A stretch of 64,000 bases of DNA from Flavobacterium hydrocarbonoxydans (GTDB taxonomy: Bacteria; Bacteroidota; Bacteroidia; Flavobacteriales; Flavobacteriaceae), in contig NZ_WSTB01000001.1 of assembly GCF_009789235.1 (NCBI RefSeq), positions 620,001-684,000 on the forward strand, given 5' to 3'. The position numbers were made by a program, and so were the translations under genes. Each line of letters starts with the position of its first letter. Position 1 is the first letter of the stretch. This document shows, in pieces, positions 45,213 to 53,985 of this stretch. The notes under the pieces were generated by a model. The model did not search any database. It was not told the DNA's origin and was given only the letters and a program-made list of their open reading frames with translations.

Positions 45213-46130
45213 TTATAAAAATTGATTGACAGCAAACAGATTTAATGGGTTTGAAACCTGTTCTTTATCCATAGAGTGAACTTCTTTTTCAGCCCCAGTA
45301 AAGGTAGCATCCATATATTTTTTTGATTTAAGTAATTCCGAATGATACACATCAAAGGCTGGAATATTACCATCCCATTCTAATAAAACAGAAGCTTCAT
45401 TTGCCAGTTGATACGCCATTTGAAACAATTTCCAAACCTGATTATTCACTTCCCTATCGTGTGTATCGATAATGTAATTGCCACAATTCTGATGGCCGGC
45501 CAAGTGCATTTGTACCACTCTATCATGTGGAATTCCATTGATGTAGGTTACAGGATCAAAATCATTATTAAAAGAAGAAACGTACACATTGTTTACATCA
45601 AGCAACAATCCACAACCGGTTTCTTCGGTCATGATTCGTAAAAAGTCCCATTCCGGAAGAGTTGAATTATTAAACGCTGCGTATGTACTTGGATTTTCTA
45701 CAATCAGCGGTCGTTCTAAATAGTCCTGAACCTGTCGGATTCGGTTGCAAACATGTTTTAAAGACTCATCATTTAGCGGAAGCGGAAGCAAATCGTGCGA
45801 ATTGGTTGTCAAAACGCCCGTCCAGCACAAATGATCGCTAATCCAGGCTGGTTTTACTTCGCCTGCCAGCTGTTTTAAACTTTTGAGGTAATCAAAATTT
45901 AAGGGATCAGTGCTTCCTATAGAAAGCGATACCCCGTGCATGACCACGGGATATTGCTCTGCTATTTGCTGTAAAATATATCTGGGTCTTCCATGCGAAT
46001 CCATAAAATTCTCAGAAATCACCTCAAACCAATCTACGGCTGGTTTATTTTGAAGAATGTGTTCAAAATGCTGACTTCTAAGTCCTAAACCCAATCCTAA
46101 ATTGGGCAAACCCAATCTAGTTTCCATCAT
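45213..46130 (-). CDS. DUF692 multinuclear non-heme iron oxidase (MNIO)
   Basis: A 305-residue TIM-barrel enzyme of the DUF692 family. These use two or three iron ions to oxidise Cys (or other) residues of ribosomal peptides, as MbnB, TglH and BufB do. Metal-ligand blocks are visible: H-G-V-S-L-S-I-G-S, I-S-D-H-L-C-W-T-G, V-E-N-P-S-T-Y, L-L-L-D-V-N-N-V-Y-V, M-H-L-A-G-H, D-T-H-D-R-E-V and L-L-E-W-D-G-N-I-P. I chose the ATG at 46130, which overlaps the Cys-rich gene by 14 bases. An ATG further upstream at 46175 would overlap it more. Its likely substrate is the Cys-rich protein just upstream. Confidence 0.9.
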   Translation of the reverse strand: MMETRLGLPNLGLGLGLRSQHFEHILQNKPAVDWFEVISENFMDSHGRPRYILQQIAEQYPVVMHGVSLSIGSTDPLNFDYLKSLKQLAGEVKPAWISDHLCWTGVLTTNSHDLLPLPLNDESLKHVCNRIRQVQDYLERPLIVENPSTYAAFNNSTLPEWDFLRIMTEETGCGLLLDVNNVYVSSFNNDFDPVTYINGIPHDRVVQMHLAGHQNCGNYIIDTHDREVNNQVWKLFQMAYQLANEASVLLEWDGNIPAFDVYHSELLKSKKYMDATFTGAEKEVHSMDKEQVSNPLNLFAVNQFL

Positions 46131-46704
46131 TTTTGCAATCACAATTCGAAAGCGTTTCAGGCAATTTTTGGGCACTTTCCTGCTCCATTTTCAAAACTCT
46201 CTGATTGGCAGCTGCCTTTCTATCAGTCGGATTGTTTATGTACGAACACGATCTTGAACCGCTTTGTCCGCAAGAAGAATAATCTACACCTGTAGTGCCG
46301 CGAACAGTATTTACGTAATCCTCGCTTGGTCCGTATTGTTGCGGAGCCTCGCCAAAAGGTTCTCCATTTTGATTTCTTTTTTCTTCAAAACGTATTCTTG
46401 CCAATTGCCAAACGCTCAATCCTTTATTAGGTCCTTGCGCCATAAAACGCGAAGACAGTATAGGCACACCGCAACTTCCCTGATAACGGCATTCATTTTC
46501 GCCTGGATGGCAAAGTTCTTCGGTAGTTCCAAAAATTCCACAGCCTCCTTGTCCTTTACAGGCATTTAAAGTGTGACAGGGATGACCAACAGCCGTTGAG
46601 CAATCGCCTTTGCCTGCACAATCATTATTTCCTGAGTATCCCGCATTTTTACATGAATTAAGCCCCATACATACATGAAGCTCTTTGGTTGTTAATTCTG
46701 ACAT
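46117..46704 (-). CDS. Leaderless Cys-rich protein with repeated CX5C motifs, candidate MNIO substrate
   Basis: A 195-residue protein with 14 Cys. Ten lie in residues 12-78, in CX5C spacing at 12/18, 29/35, 43/49, 49/55 and 72/78 (for example C-K-G-Q-G-G-C, C-A-G-K-G-D-C). Two more are in S-S-C-G-Q-S-G-S-R-S-C and two in N-C-D-C-K. The L-N-A-C-K-G-Q-G-G-C style is like BufA2-type bufferins, whose Cys are converted by DUF692 enzymes to thiooxazole-type groups that chelate copper. Unlike bufferins it has no signal peptide and carries a 115-residue C-terminal region (V-W-Q-L-A-R-I-R-F-E-E-K-R). The MNIO gene overlaps its end by 14 bases. The assignment as precursor is by context. Confidence 0.72.
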   Translation of the reverse strand: MSELTTKELHVCMGLNSCKNAGYSGNNDCAGKGDCSTAVGHPCHTLNACKGQGGCGIFGTTEELCHPGENECRYQGSCGVPILSSRFMAQGPNKGLSVWQLARIRFEEKRNQNGEPFGEAPQQYGPSEDYVNTVRGTTGVDYSSCGQSGSRSCSYINNPTDRKAAANQRVLKMEQESAQKLPETLSNCDCKNDGN

Positions 46705-46721
46705 GTTATGTGTTTTTTAAA

Positions 46722-48236
46722 TTAATGATGGTGTGTATAAGGAGTTCCTGGTACTTTTGGCATATCGGCTTCAATAGTATAATCCAATCCTACGTCAGGT
46801 AAAGACGGGAAATAATTTTCGCTTTTAATGGCCCATCCCCAATTTGTCGGATCGGCTTTAGCCAATTGATCAACAAGGTTCATAATTTGTGCTTTAGGTC
46901 TTAGGAAACTTTTTTCAAATGAAAAAGGTTCAAATGTCAAAGCCCCTTTATAAGCCTTATTATCTTTGGAATACGTATATTGATTAATTTGATTTCCTAC
47001 TCCGCTCAAAAGCCAGATCATCGATTTATGAATTCCAAAAATGAATAAATCGTATTGGGTACTTTCGTCTTTATAGTAACAGGCTTCTATCATTAAAAGA
47101 ATATAAGCAAAAACCGCATTCCCCAATTCTGAAGCAAGTGCCAGTGCCTGATTCCCCGATGCTACGTAATCTGCAGTTCTTGGATTAGCATCTGTATCAT
47201 ACACAAAATAGCTGAAAAAATCGTCTAAGCCCTGAATATTACGAAACTTTTCCTGATAGTAACCACCAAGACTATAAGCTTCCAAAAATTTGGCAAAATG
47301 GGCGATTTCTTTTCCTGCATCATCATAATCACCTTCCCAAAACGTTACTTTGCCATCCACAACTTCCATGGGTACTGGCATTTTATCTTCACCCCAGATT
47401 AAAGTGTGTTGTTTGAATTTGCTTCTTCCCTCTCCCTGATCGATAATACGTTCCAGAGCATCAATCGCTGAGTGGGCATCATATACTCCAACAAGTCCGC
47501 CGCTATCCTCTCCGTTAGCAAACTGAGGATTGTGCTCCCTGTCATAATGCACGGTATTCATCGAATTTTGAGAATAATACGGTCTTGGACGTTCCGGACT
47601 ATCCGGTGGAAGCAATTGTGGTCTATAGTCATAAGGCCCTGGGAAATCCTCGGCTACACACTTAATAATCATTTCATACAAACGCCCAATGGTTTGGTAA
47701 TCGATGGTGTCCTGTAATAGTTTATCTGCATAAGGATCTACAAAAGGTTCAGGACTTTCTATTTGCAGAAAAGTAGTCAGCTGTTTGAGTGACAATTTTG
47801 CTGCATTAATTTGAAATTCAGGAATATGACCGTCTAATTGTGTTGGAAATGAAAGTCCTTTTCCAATCCCCATCAGATCTGGTGCAGTTTGACAAACAGC
47901 TTGTTTTACATTGCATGCGAGTGCCAGATGCAGCATTTCTTCAATCACAACACTCATAATTAATGCCGCTGATTTATTCGAATAAACCAGCACATCCAGT
48001 TTGAGTTCCTGCGTTAATTCATCAATTTCAGTTGCAGTTCGTTCGCCGGATTGTGAAAGCTGCGCATGAATTTTGGCATACAATTTATCCTGATCCTGAG
48101 CTCTGTTTATCGAATAATAGGTAGATAAATACGTTGGAATTGTTGCAAGCTCCAGCGCAATTGCCTGCTGCATTACTTCTTTGATATTCTCTTTTGTTAC
48201 CGCGTTCGAAAGCGTAAAAAGTTTTTTGGTTTTCAT
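46722..48236 (-). CDS. VioB-like ferritin-fold protein, cluster B
   Basis: A 504-residue protein whose N-terminal 150 residues are a PF12902/VioB-type ferritin-like domain: A-I-A-L-E-L-A-T-I-P-T-Y-L (ligand Glu) and S-V-V-I-E-E-M-L-H-L-A-L-A-C-N (Glu plus ExxH). The rest (Y-S-Q-N-S-M-N-T-V-H-Y-D-R-E-H, then helices to a Y-T-H-H-H end) is unassigned. It resembles the 421-residue cluster A protein in its helices and the Q-G-E-G block. By analogy with VioB it could couple imines made by the amine-oxidase-like enzyme encoded just upstream. It is 17 bases before the Cys-rich gene. Confidence 0.75.
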   Translation of the reverse strand: MKTKKLFTLSNAVTKENIKEVMQQAIALELATIPTYLSTYYSINRAQDQDKLYAKIHAQLSQSGERTATEIDELTQELKLDVLVYSNKSAALIMSVVIEEMLHLALACNVKQAVCQTAPDLMGIGKGLSFPTQLDGHIPEFQINAAKLSLKQLTTFLQIESPEPFVDPYADKLLQDTIDYQTIGRLYEMIIKCVAEDFPGPYDYRPQLLPPDSPERPRPYYSQNSMNTVHYDREHNPQFANGEDSGGLVGVYDAHSAIDALERIIDQGEGRSKFKQHTLIWGEDKMPVPMEVVDGKVTFWEGDYDDAGKEIAHFAKFLEAYSLGGYYQEKFRNIQGLDDFFSYFVYDTDANPRTADYVASGNQALALASELGNAVFAYILLMIEACYYKDESTQYDLFIFGIHKSMIWLLSGVGNQINQYTYSKDNKAYKGALTFEPFSFEKSFLRPKAQIMNLVDQLAKADPTNWGWAIKSENYFPSLPDVGLDYTIEADMPKVPGTPYTHHH

Positions 48237-48260
48237 ATGGTTAAGTTTGTTTTTAGACTA

Positions 48261-50255
48261 TTATTCCGGACTGATAAATGGATAATATTTTTCATCTATG
48301 ATAGGTTCGATTCCAAAAAAATCATTCAGAACAGATTCGGCAGTACAAAAAGCACCTTCTACCCAGGCCTGATCATTAGAATAGGTTTCTCCAACAATAA
48401 AAATCTCGCAATCTGTTTTCGGAACGAGCTGTGATGGTTTTCTGATTTTTCTTTGTACATCGCCCAGATTATAGTGTGATTTATAGGCATGATAGCCTGC
48501 ATTAAAAGGAGGCAGTGACCAGTCCATATATTTTGTTTCAAGAGGTTCCGGTACATAAGAATAATCAGCCTGCGGACCAAAATGTAAGGCTGCCAATTGC
48601 GAACGAAGCATTTTTACCATAACAGGTGTAGCTTCTCTTGGCCCTTCGAGTGGCTGGCAATCTCTGGATTCCGGAATTTCACGTGTTGCATTTGGACCAA
48701 GTTCTAAAGCTTTCCAGAAGGTTGCATACTGAATATCATCATAACTGGCTAGAATACCATAGACTTTTTTCCCTTTTCCATCTCTGGCATTATCGCCAAA
48801 ATAGACTACCTGACGGATAGGCATGTCTGTAATACTTGGGCCAATGGTATCCAATTCCGCAACAGTTGAGATTTGTTTTTCCTCTTTAAAAGTCAGACGC
48901 TCCTGAATGGCATTTTCTACAGCAGCTATAAAACTTGCTTTGTCATTAAACGGATTGCCTATAATAACGGGACTTTTAGCCGATTCTATTTTTTTAAGAT
49001 AATCAGAAGGGAAACCTTCTTTTTTCAGTTTTGCTATACCTTCCAATGTTAAAAAGTAACTTGTTAGTTTGGCAGGATACGTAGGGCTTCCATCTAAAGT
49101 TTCTCTCCACCAGGGAGTGGTGAAAAACATACCCACTTTATAAGAAGGTTCCATCAGTACTGACTCTAAATAAAGCTGTACTTTTTCATGATTTAATACA
49201 TCTACGCCTTCCTTGTCGCTGTATCTGGATGCCTGAGCGACTAATTCTATGGCTGCTCTGGGCATGGCAAGAAATGCAGCATCGCATATTTTATTTTCTG
49301 CCAGTTTATCCGGATCCTGACGCGTTGCGGTGGTAAAATAAACGCCTTGCTTGGTATGCAAAATAGAACGCAATCTAGTATTTGGAAAATAATTCAGCGT
49401 GATTCCTTTTTGTTTGGCTAATTTTTCTACTTCTTCAAATAAGCTGTCAAATAAGCTGGAATAGCCTTTTATCAAAGTTTTGTATTCGGTACCGGGAGTA
49501 AATTCATCATTAACATTAAACGACTGGGCACTATTGCTGTTTACTACATTTGAACTGTAGCCATTTCCATCTGCTAAATAACTAAACCCCTCTTGTCCAA
49601 GCACATCAAAACCCAGATTCCAGTAGCCAATCTCTTTTAATAAGTCTCCTTTTTTATAAACTGAACTATCCGGCATGTCTATTTTGATTTTGCCTTCTTC
49701 ATAAAATTTACACCATTCTCTTCTTGTAAATGGTTTTGAATTATCTGTAATCGCTACCGATTGTATTGTTGTAAATCCATCGTCTGGCGGAGCATCCTGA
49801 GCGTAATTGTTTGCAAAATAAGGTGCTGGCTGGTTAGATGTAACATCAGAGATATACATGTTTTTAGAACGCAAAGACATTAAAGGATCTGCCGATTCAT
49901 TAAACGGAACTGAATCTTTCTTTAAATCCAGTTTTTCTATAGCTTTTGTCACTAAACGATGTCCTGGTCCTTTAGGAGTGCCATCCCAATACAAATAGCG
50001 CATACCACCCAATTCCAGATACGAATTGTCTTTGTCATCCTTATAATGCCAGGTACAAACGCGCGCGCCTGGCTCTCTGGTACCTGATTTTTTTTTGGAA
50101 AAATCATATTTTCCCCAGTCATAAAGCTCTAATACATCGCCTTTAACGAGCATTTTTTCGTTTTTTTCCAGTTTGGATTTTCCTTCAAGCAATCTCCAGG
50201 CTGTATAAAGTCCCGCTGCTCCTGCTCCAAAAATGGAATATGTTTTTTTAGTCAT
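48261..50255 (-). CDS. L-amino-acid-oxidase-like flavoenzyme
   Basis: A 664-residue FAD amine oxidase. Residues 5-18 are the dinucleotide loop (S-I-F-G-A-G-A-A-G-L-Y-T-A-W). L-E-L-G-G-M-R-Y follows at about 78, the signature that marks L-amino-acid oxidases. The C-terminus has the second FAD region (I-F-I-V-G-E-T-Y-S-N-D-Q-A-W-V-E-G-A). Such enzymes make an imino/keto acid and H2O2 from an amino acid; VioA of violacein synthesis is a relative. It lacks a signal peptide and is thus cytosolic. The neighbours suggest that its imino product goes to the VioB-like protein or, as keto acid, to the decarboxylase upstream. The amino-acid substrate is unknown. Confidence 0.8.
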   Translation of the reverse strand: MTKKTYSIFGAGAAGLYTAWRLLEGKSKLEKNEKMLVKGDVLELYDWGKYDFSKKKSGTREPGARVCTWHYKDDKDNSYLELGGMRYLYWDGTPKGPGHRLVTKAIEKLDLKKDSVPFNESADPLMSLRSKNMYISDVTSNQPAPYFANNYAQDAPPDDGFTTIQSVAITDNSKPFTRREWCKFYEEGKIKIDMPDSSVYKKGDLLKEIGYWNLGFDVLGQEGFSYLADGNGYSSNVVNSNSAQSFNVNDEFTPGTEYKTLIKGYSSLFDSLFEEVEKLAKQKGITLNYFPNTRLRSILHTKQGVYFTTATRQDPDKLAENKICDAAFLAMPRAAIELVAQASRYSDKEGVDVLNHEKVQLYLESVLMEPSYKVGMFFTTPWWRETLDGSPTYPAKLTSYFLTLEGIAKLKKEGFPSDYLKKIESAKSPVIIGNPFNDKASFIAAVENAIQERLTFKEEKQISTVAELDTIGPSITDMPIRQVVYFGDNARDGKGKKVYGILASYDDIQYATFWKALELGPNATREIPESRDCQPLEGPREATPVMVKMLRSQLAALHFGPQADYSYVPEPLETKYMDWSLPPFNAGYHAYKSHYNLGDVQRKIRKPSQLVPKTDCEIFIVGETYSNDQAWVEGAFCTAESVLNDFFGIEPIIDEKYYPFISPE

Positions 50256-50300
50256 GATCGTATGTTTTTAAAATTTTCATTCGGTTTTTTCGTAGCCTTT

Positions 50301-52019
50301 TTATTCATTACCTAACCTAGACATTTGCTGTGCCAGATCTTTTTGTGGAATTACAATTTCTACCAGAGTCGGAAGATTTGTTTTTTTCTTAAGTTTAAGA
50401 AGCACTTCGTTTAACTCTGTAACAGTTTCAGCACGATAGCTGTTTGCTCCAAATGCTTTGGCCAATGCCTGATAATCCCATTTTGGAAGAATATCAAAAG
50501 CATCGAATTTATGTGAAGGTCCAGCCTTAAATGAGTCTATATCGACATACACCTGTTCTATGGCATATACTCCGTTACTCATCACAAAAATTACAGAGTT
50601 GATGTTGTATTTTACAAGAGTTGAGAGTGACTGCGCTATCATCATAAACCCACCATCTCCGGCTACGGTCCAGGCTTGTTTGCCACTCCCTAACTGAGCA
50701 CCTGATGCCGCACCGGTTTCAAAACCGATACACTGCCAGGCAGCCGAAGAAATATAGGCGTTCTTCGATAATCCGTACATATTGGTAGCCACGTACATAG
50801 ACGAACTTACACCAAAAGTCATCACAATATCATCCAGCATTTTCTGCTTTTTCAGAAAAAACATGGTATGTTCAAAAAAACGGTTAAATGTTATTACTTC
50901 GGGAGTTAAATCATATTTAGGATCGGAGTTGGATCTCCAGGGTTCCGGAAATTTCGGTTGAGCCGGCGCGATGGTTTTTAAAGGATATCCATCTGCTTTT
51001 TTAAAACGTTCTGTTAAGGCTTCAATAAAGTCTCTTAAAGTTACCTTATTGTAGGTAAAATAACCCACCCGCATTTCCTGCGTAGTCGCCTGAATCATAT
51101 CCTGAAATTTATTTTCTACCAGCCATAAATAATCATCGGTAATGATCGTTCCTAAAGATAAAATACAATCAGAATCCTCAACCACGCTGATCACTTCTGG
51201 TATAGAAGCCTGATCAGAATAGGTTCCTATAAATTTATCGCCTTTCTCGTCCAGAACCGTTTTTCCCAGTGAAGTTGTGGTGTACAACATCCCGCTTGCT
51301 TTAATAAGCTCTTCTAATTGTTTGGTTAAGTTATGTCGCAAAAGTTCTACTCCTGCCAAAATCAAAGGCGATTTTGCCTGACTAATCTGACTCCAGGCCT
51401 GAGAAACTGCATTTTCGAGTGCCGCTGTTTCACTTTTTAGTATTTCAGGTTCCAGTTTTTTATTCGAAGGTTTCGGACAAGGTTCACCCCAAACCTCTTT
51501 ATAACACGCTATATACACCGGTCGTTGATGTGTAAGCGCAGCTATAATTAAGTTATCTATTTTTTCCGGAGCTCCCGCTGAAGTGCTCAGGGTCTCCGCA
51601 GCAACAGTTACTCTTTCGTAAACTTCCTGATCTGCGTTGAGATTACCTGTTGAGTGATGGTAAAGTACATTATACATACTCCCAATTTGTCGTGCATCGG
51701 CACCGGGAGTAGCACTAATGACCACAACAGGACTGCGTTCTACATACGCTCCTGCAATAGCATTTAATGCGCTAAAAGTACTCACGCCATACTGCAAAGA
51801 CACCGCCGCCAAACCTCGTGTTCGGGCATAAGCATCTGCAGCATAAGAAGCGTCCAGTTCGTTTGAAGTTCCAATGGTTTCTATTCCATCAAAGTCTTCC
51901 AAAGCTTGTGTAAAATGTTTTACATAGTCGCCCGGAATTTGAAAAACCTCGGTAACATTTAATTGTTTCAGCCGGGTAAGCAGATAATCTGCCACTGTAA
52001 ATTGTTTTGTAGCTTTCAT
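50301..52019 (-). CDS. TPP-dependent 2-keto-acid decarboxylase
   Basis: A 572-residue enzyme of the pyruvate/indolepyruvate decarboxylase class. The N-terminal E-V-F-Q-I-P-G-D-Y and S-N-E-L-D-A-S-Y-A-A-D-A-Y-A-R supply the TPP-activating Glu. L-Y-H-H-S-T-G carries the decarboxylase HH pair. V-A-G-D-G-G-F-M-M...S-N-G-V-Y-A-I-E is the TPP-Mg motif. It should convert an amino-acid-derived keto acid (pyruvate, phenyl- or indolepyruvate type) to the aldehyde and CO2. The gene lies upstream of the amine oxidase that could supply that keto acid, gap 45 bases. Confidence 0.85.
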   Translation of the reverse strand: MKATKQFTVADYLLTRLKQLNVTEVFQIPGDYVKHFTQALEDFDGIETIGTSNELDASYAADAYARTRGLAAVSLQYGVSTFSALNAIAGAYVERSPVVVISATPGADARQIGSMYNVLYHHSTGNLNADQEVYERVTVAAETLSTSAGAPEKIDNLIIAALTHQRPVYIACYKEVWGEPCPKPSNKKLEPEILKSETAALENAVSQAWSQISQAKSPLILAGVELLRHNLTKQLEELIKASGMLYTTTSLGKTVLDEKGDKFIGTYSDQASIPEVISVVEDSDCILSLGTIITDDYLWLVENKFQDMIQATTQEMRVGYFTYNKVTLRDFIEALTERFKKADGYPLKTIAPAQPKFPEPWRSNSDPKYDLTPEVITFNRFFEHTMFFLKKQKMLDDIVMTFGVSSSMYVATNMYGLSKNAYISSAAWQCIGFETGAASGAQLGSGKQAWTVAGDGGFMMIAQSLSTLVKYNINSVIFVMSNGVYAIEQVYVDIDSFKAGPSHKFDAFDILPKWDYQALAKAFGANSYRAETVTELNEVLLKLKKKTNLPTLVEIVIPQKDLAQQMSRLGNE

Positions 52020-52100
52020 TTTTTTGAAATTCTAAATTAGGAGCCGTATTTATTTTCGGCTATAAATACCTTCAATTATTTTTTTTTGAAGCTATTTCTG

Positions 52101-53456
52101 TTAAGCAACTCTTATACGCACCTGCAGACTACCAATATTATCCGCTAATCCAGCTCCGTACTGCGCATTTAGATCATCATTGATACATAATTGTAAGGCA
52201 CCACTCTGACCTGCAGGAGTTACCACTGGTCCATTTCCAATAAAAAATGGAGGATTCGTCCCCACTTGCCCGATAAGCGCACCCATATTTACATTTTGAA
52301 CAGGATAGCCTGATTGTGTTACGATAATACCGGGACATCCATTTGCATCATACAGATTACCATTATTAGTTTGCGGATCTGCTGTCCATAGACCTGATTC
52401 GTAACTTATAATACTCGAATTTCCGGGTTGTACCGTAACTCCTGTGTCCTGCCATGGCTGAGTTGCATTGACCGGAACAAACGTTTCTACTAGTTGCAGT
52501 GTATTGGCATCGATATGCGAAAACTGAGTTGGTAAACCATTGATGAGGAACTGCAAAACAATATTTTGAATGTATTGCAACTGAACTTTTCCATTACTCA
52601 GCGTTTCAACATACCAGGTAGTGTTCATTGAAAGTACTTTCCCAAAAGAATTTTCAAAATTAATATTGCTTACTGCACCACCTTCATTTGTAGTACTAAC
52701 CGTAATACTTGAATAACTGGTAACTGTTACACCATTGGCTTTCAATGTATCCAATTGTTGCGTCAAATAGGTGGATGGATCAATAATTGTAGGATCCGTA
52801 AAAGGTAATTTAGTTCTGTCCGCTGTTGGAAAAACCGGATTTCCTGTACCCGTAACAACCGGTCCTCCCGTCATCAAAACGGAAACACCATGTGGCACCG
52901 AAATTTGTTTGTTATATTGTGTTGCAGCATTTTGCACAGGAATCGGATTGGTAACGGGTACAGTACCCGGTCCGTAAGGTCCTTCAACCTGATTTTGAAT
53001 AACATGATAGAGCCAGGTACCATTTTCGGCATGAATCAGGGTGTTTTGAATAGGCTGTGCTCCGTTTGGATCGGCGTTATCAGCTATATACACTCTTTGT
53101 TCGTAAAATAAAACCGAGCTTGCCTGTGTATATTGCCCTTCACGATTGGGTGCACCGCCCGCTATGGCTGCAAATGAAATTTCTTCAAAATAAGGAAAAT
53201 TTTTAGTGATGTAACCGTTTGGAGTATCTGCCTGAGGCAAAGGCATAACGTTATAACCTGTAGCATCAGCTCCCGTGGGACTGTTCCAGGTACCAATAAA
53301 ATTATTTAAAAGCCCGAGGTTAGCATTTCCAATAACTGGTGGCTGATTAGTGGTGGCTACAAGTGGTGTTGATATGTCTGGAATTACAGCTACTGTAGCT
53401 GCTTGTTTAGCCAGATAAGGGCATTTTTGCTGTTGTAAATCGGTTGAATTTTCCAT
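52101..53456 (-). CDS. Beta-barrel protein of a heme-binding-like family, first gene of cluster B
   Basis: A 451-residue protein. After a 45-residue polar start (with C-P-Y-L-A) it has L-G-L-L-N-N-F-I-G-T-W-N-S-P, a G-T-W barrel opening, then S-V-P-H-G-V-S-V-L and W-Y-V-E-T-L-S-N-G-K-V-Q-L-Q-Y-I-Q-N-I-V-L. These blocks are shared in order with the cluster A protein at 23269. The C-terminal 120 residues are extra and Gly/Asn-rich, and include C-P-G-I and L-C-I-N-D-D. Heme or small-molecule binding is a fold-based guess. It is first in the minus-strand operon, with 81 bases to the decarboxylase gene. Confidence 0.6.
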   Translation of the reverse strand: MENSTDLQQQKCPYLAKQAATVAVIPDISTPLVATTNQPPVIGNANLGLLNNFIGTWNSPTGADATGYNVMPLPQADTPNGYITKNFPYFEEISFAAIAGGAPNREGQYTQASSVLFYEQRVYIADNADPNGAQPIQNTLIHAENGTWLYHVIQNQVEGPYGPGTVPVTNPIPVQNAATQYNKQISVPHGVSVLMTGGPVVTGTGNPVFPTADRTKLPFTDPTIIDPSTYLTQQLDTLKANGVTVTSYSSITVSTTNEGGAVSNINFENSFGKVLSMNTTWYVETLSNGKVQLQYIQNIVLQFLINGLPTQFSHIDANTLQLVETFVPVNATQPWQDTGVTVQPGNSSIISYESGLWTADPQTNNGNLYDANGCPGIIVTQSGYPVQNVNMGALIGQVGTNPPFFIGNGPVVTPAGQSGALQLCINDDLNAQYGAGLADNIGSLQVRIRVA

Positions 53457-53932
53457 TTTTGTTCTGTTTTTGGTCCTTTTCAGGTTGGTTGGTATCGTTT
53501 ATTAAAGTGATTTCTGAGACACACTTTACTTATGTTTCTTATTTTTTCTTTATAAAATTACATTGACATCATAGTTCAGATTAAAAAAAAGGTATGAATG
53601 CGGAATTTTTATCCATGAGAGGTCGAAATAAAAGCATAAGATCATTTTACAACACCTGGAGTATCTGTTGTTTTTAACAATACACTTCTTTTAAACAAAA
53701 CAATGAAATACAAGTATTTACATCTAAAAAAGAAAGCAAAATCCTATTCTTTTTTTTAAATAAAATATACAATTATAACCTCTGGCAGCTATCACACATT
53801 ATGGCAAAGCAAAAGTGTATTTATTGAGCGGTTACCTTTATATGCCGGGATTGGAAATCGGTTTTTAATAAAATAAGAAATACAAGTTGATACAATTCAA
53901 AACCAACTTTAACTTGTGTTTTATCAAAAAAA
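53457..53932. other. Intergenic region upstream of cluster B
   Basis: This is a stretch of 476 AT-rich bases with no gene. It should hold the cluster B promoter. I could not find a clear TTTG/TAnnTTTG pair on the minus strand, nor any strong hairpin or repeat apart from the terminator that follows. Confidence 0.5.
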
Positions 53933-53968
53933 AAAGAGCCTGCAGAATAATTATTCCACAGGCTCTTT
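53933..53968 (-). terminator. Terminator after the thioesterase gene
   Basis: AAAGAGCCTG (53933-53942) pairs with CAGGCTCTTT (53959-53968), with an inner GAATAATTATTC palindrome. On the minus strand it is followed by a long T-run (plus-strand A10 before 53936). It lies 17 bases past the thioesterase stop. Confidence 0.88.
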
Positions 53969-53985
53969 CCTATTATTTAGCTGTA

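Noticed and set aside
46722-50255. A violacein biosynthesis cluster (VioA/VioB)
   Set aside because: Only VioA/VioB-like families are present. No VioC, VioD or VioE genes are in the window, the VioB-like protein lacks the full-length VioB size, and the oxidase looks closer to general L-amino-acid oxidases.
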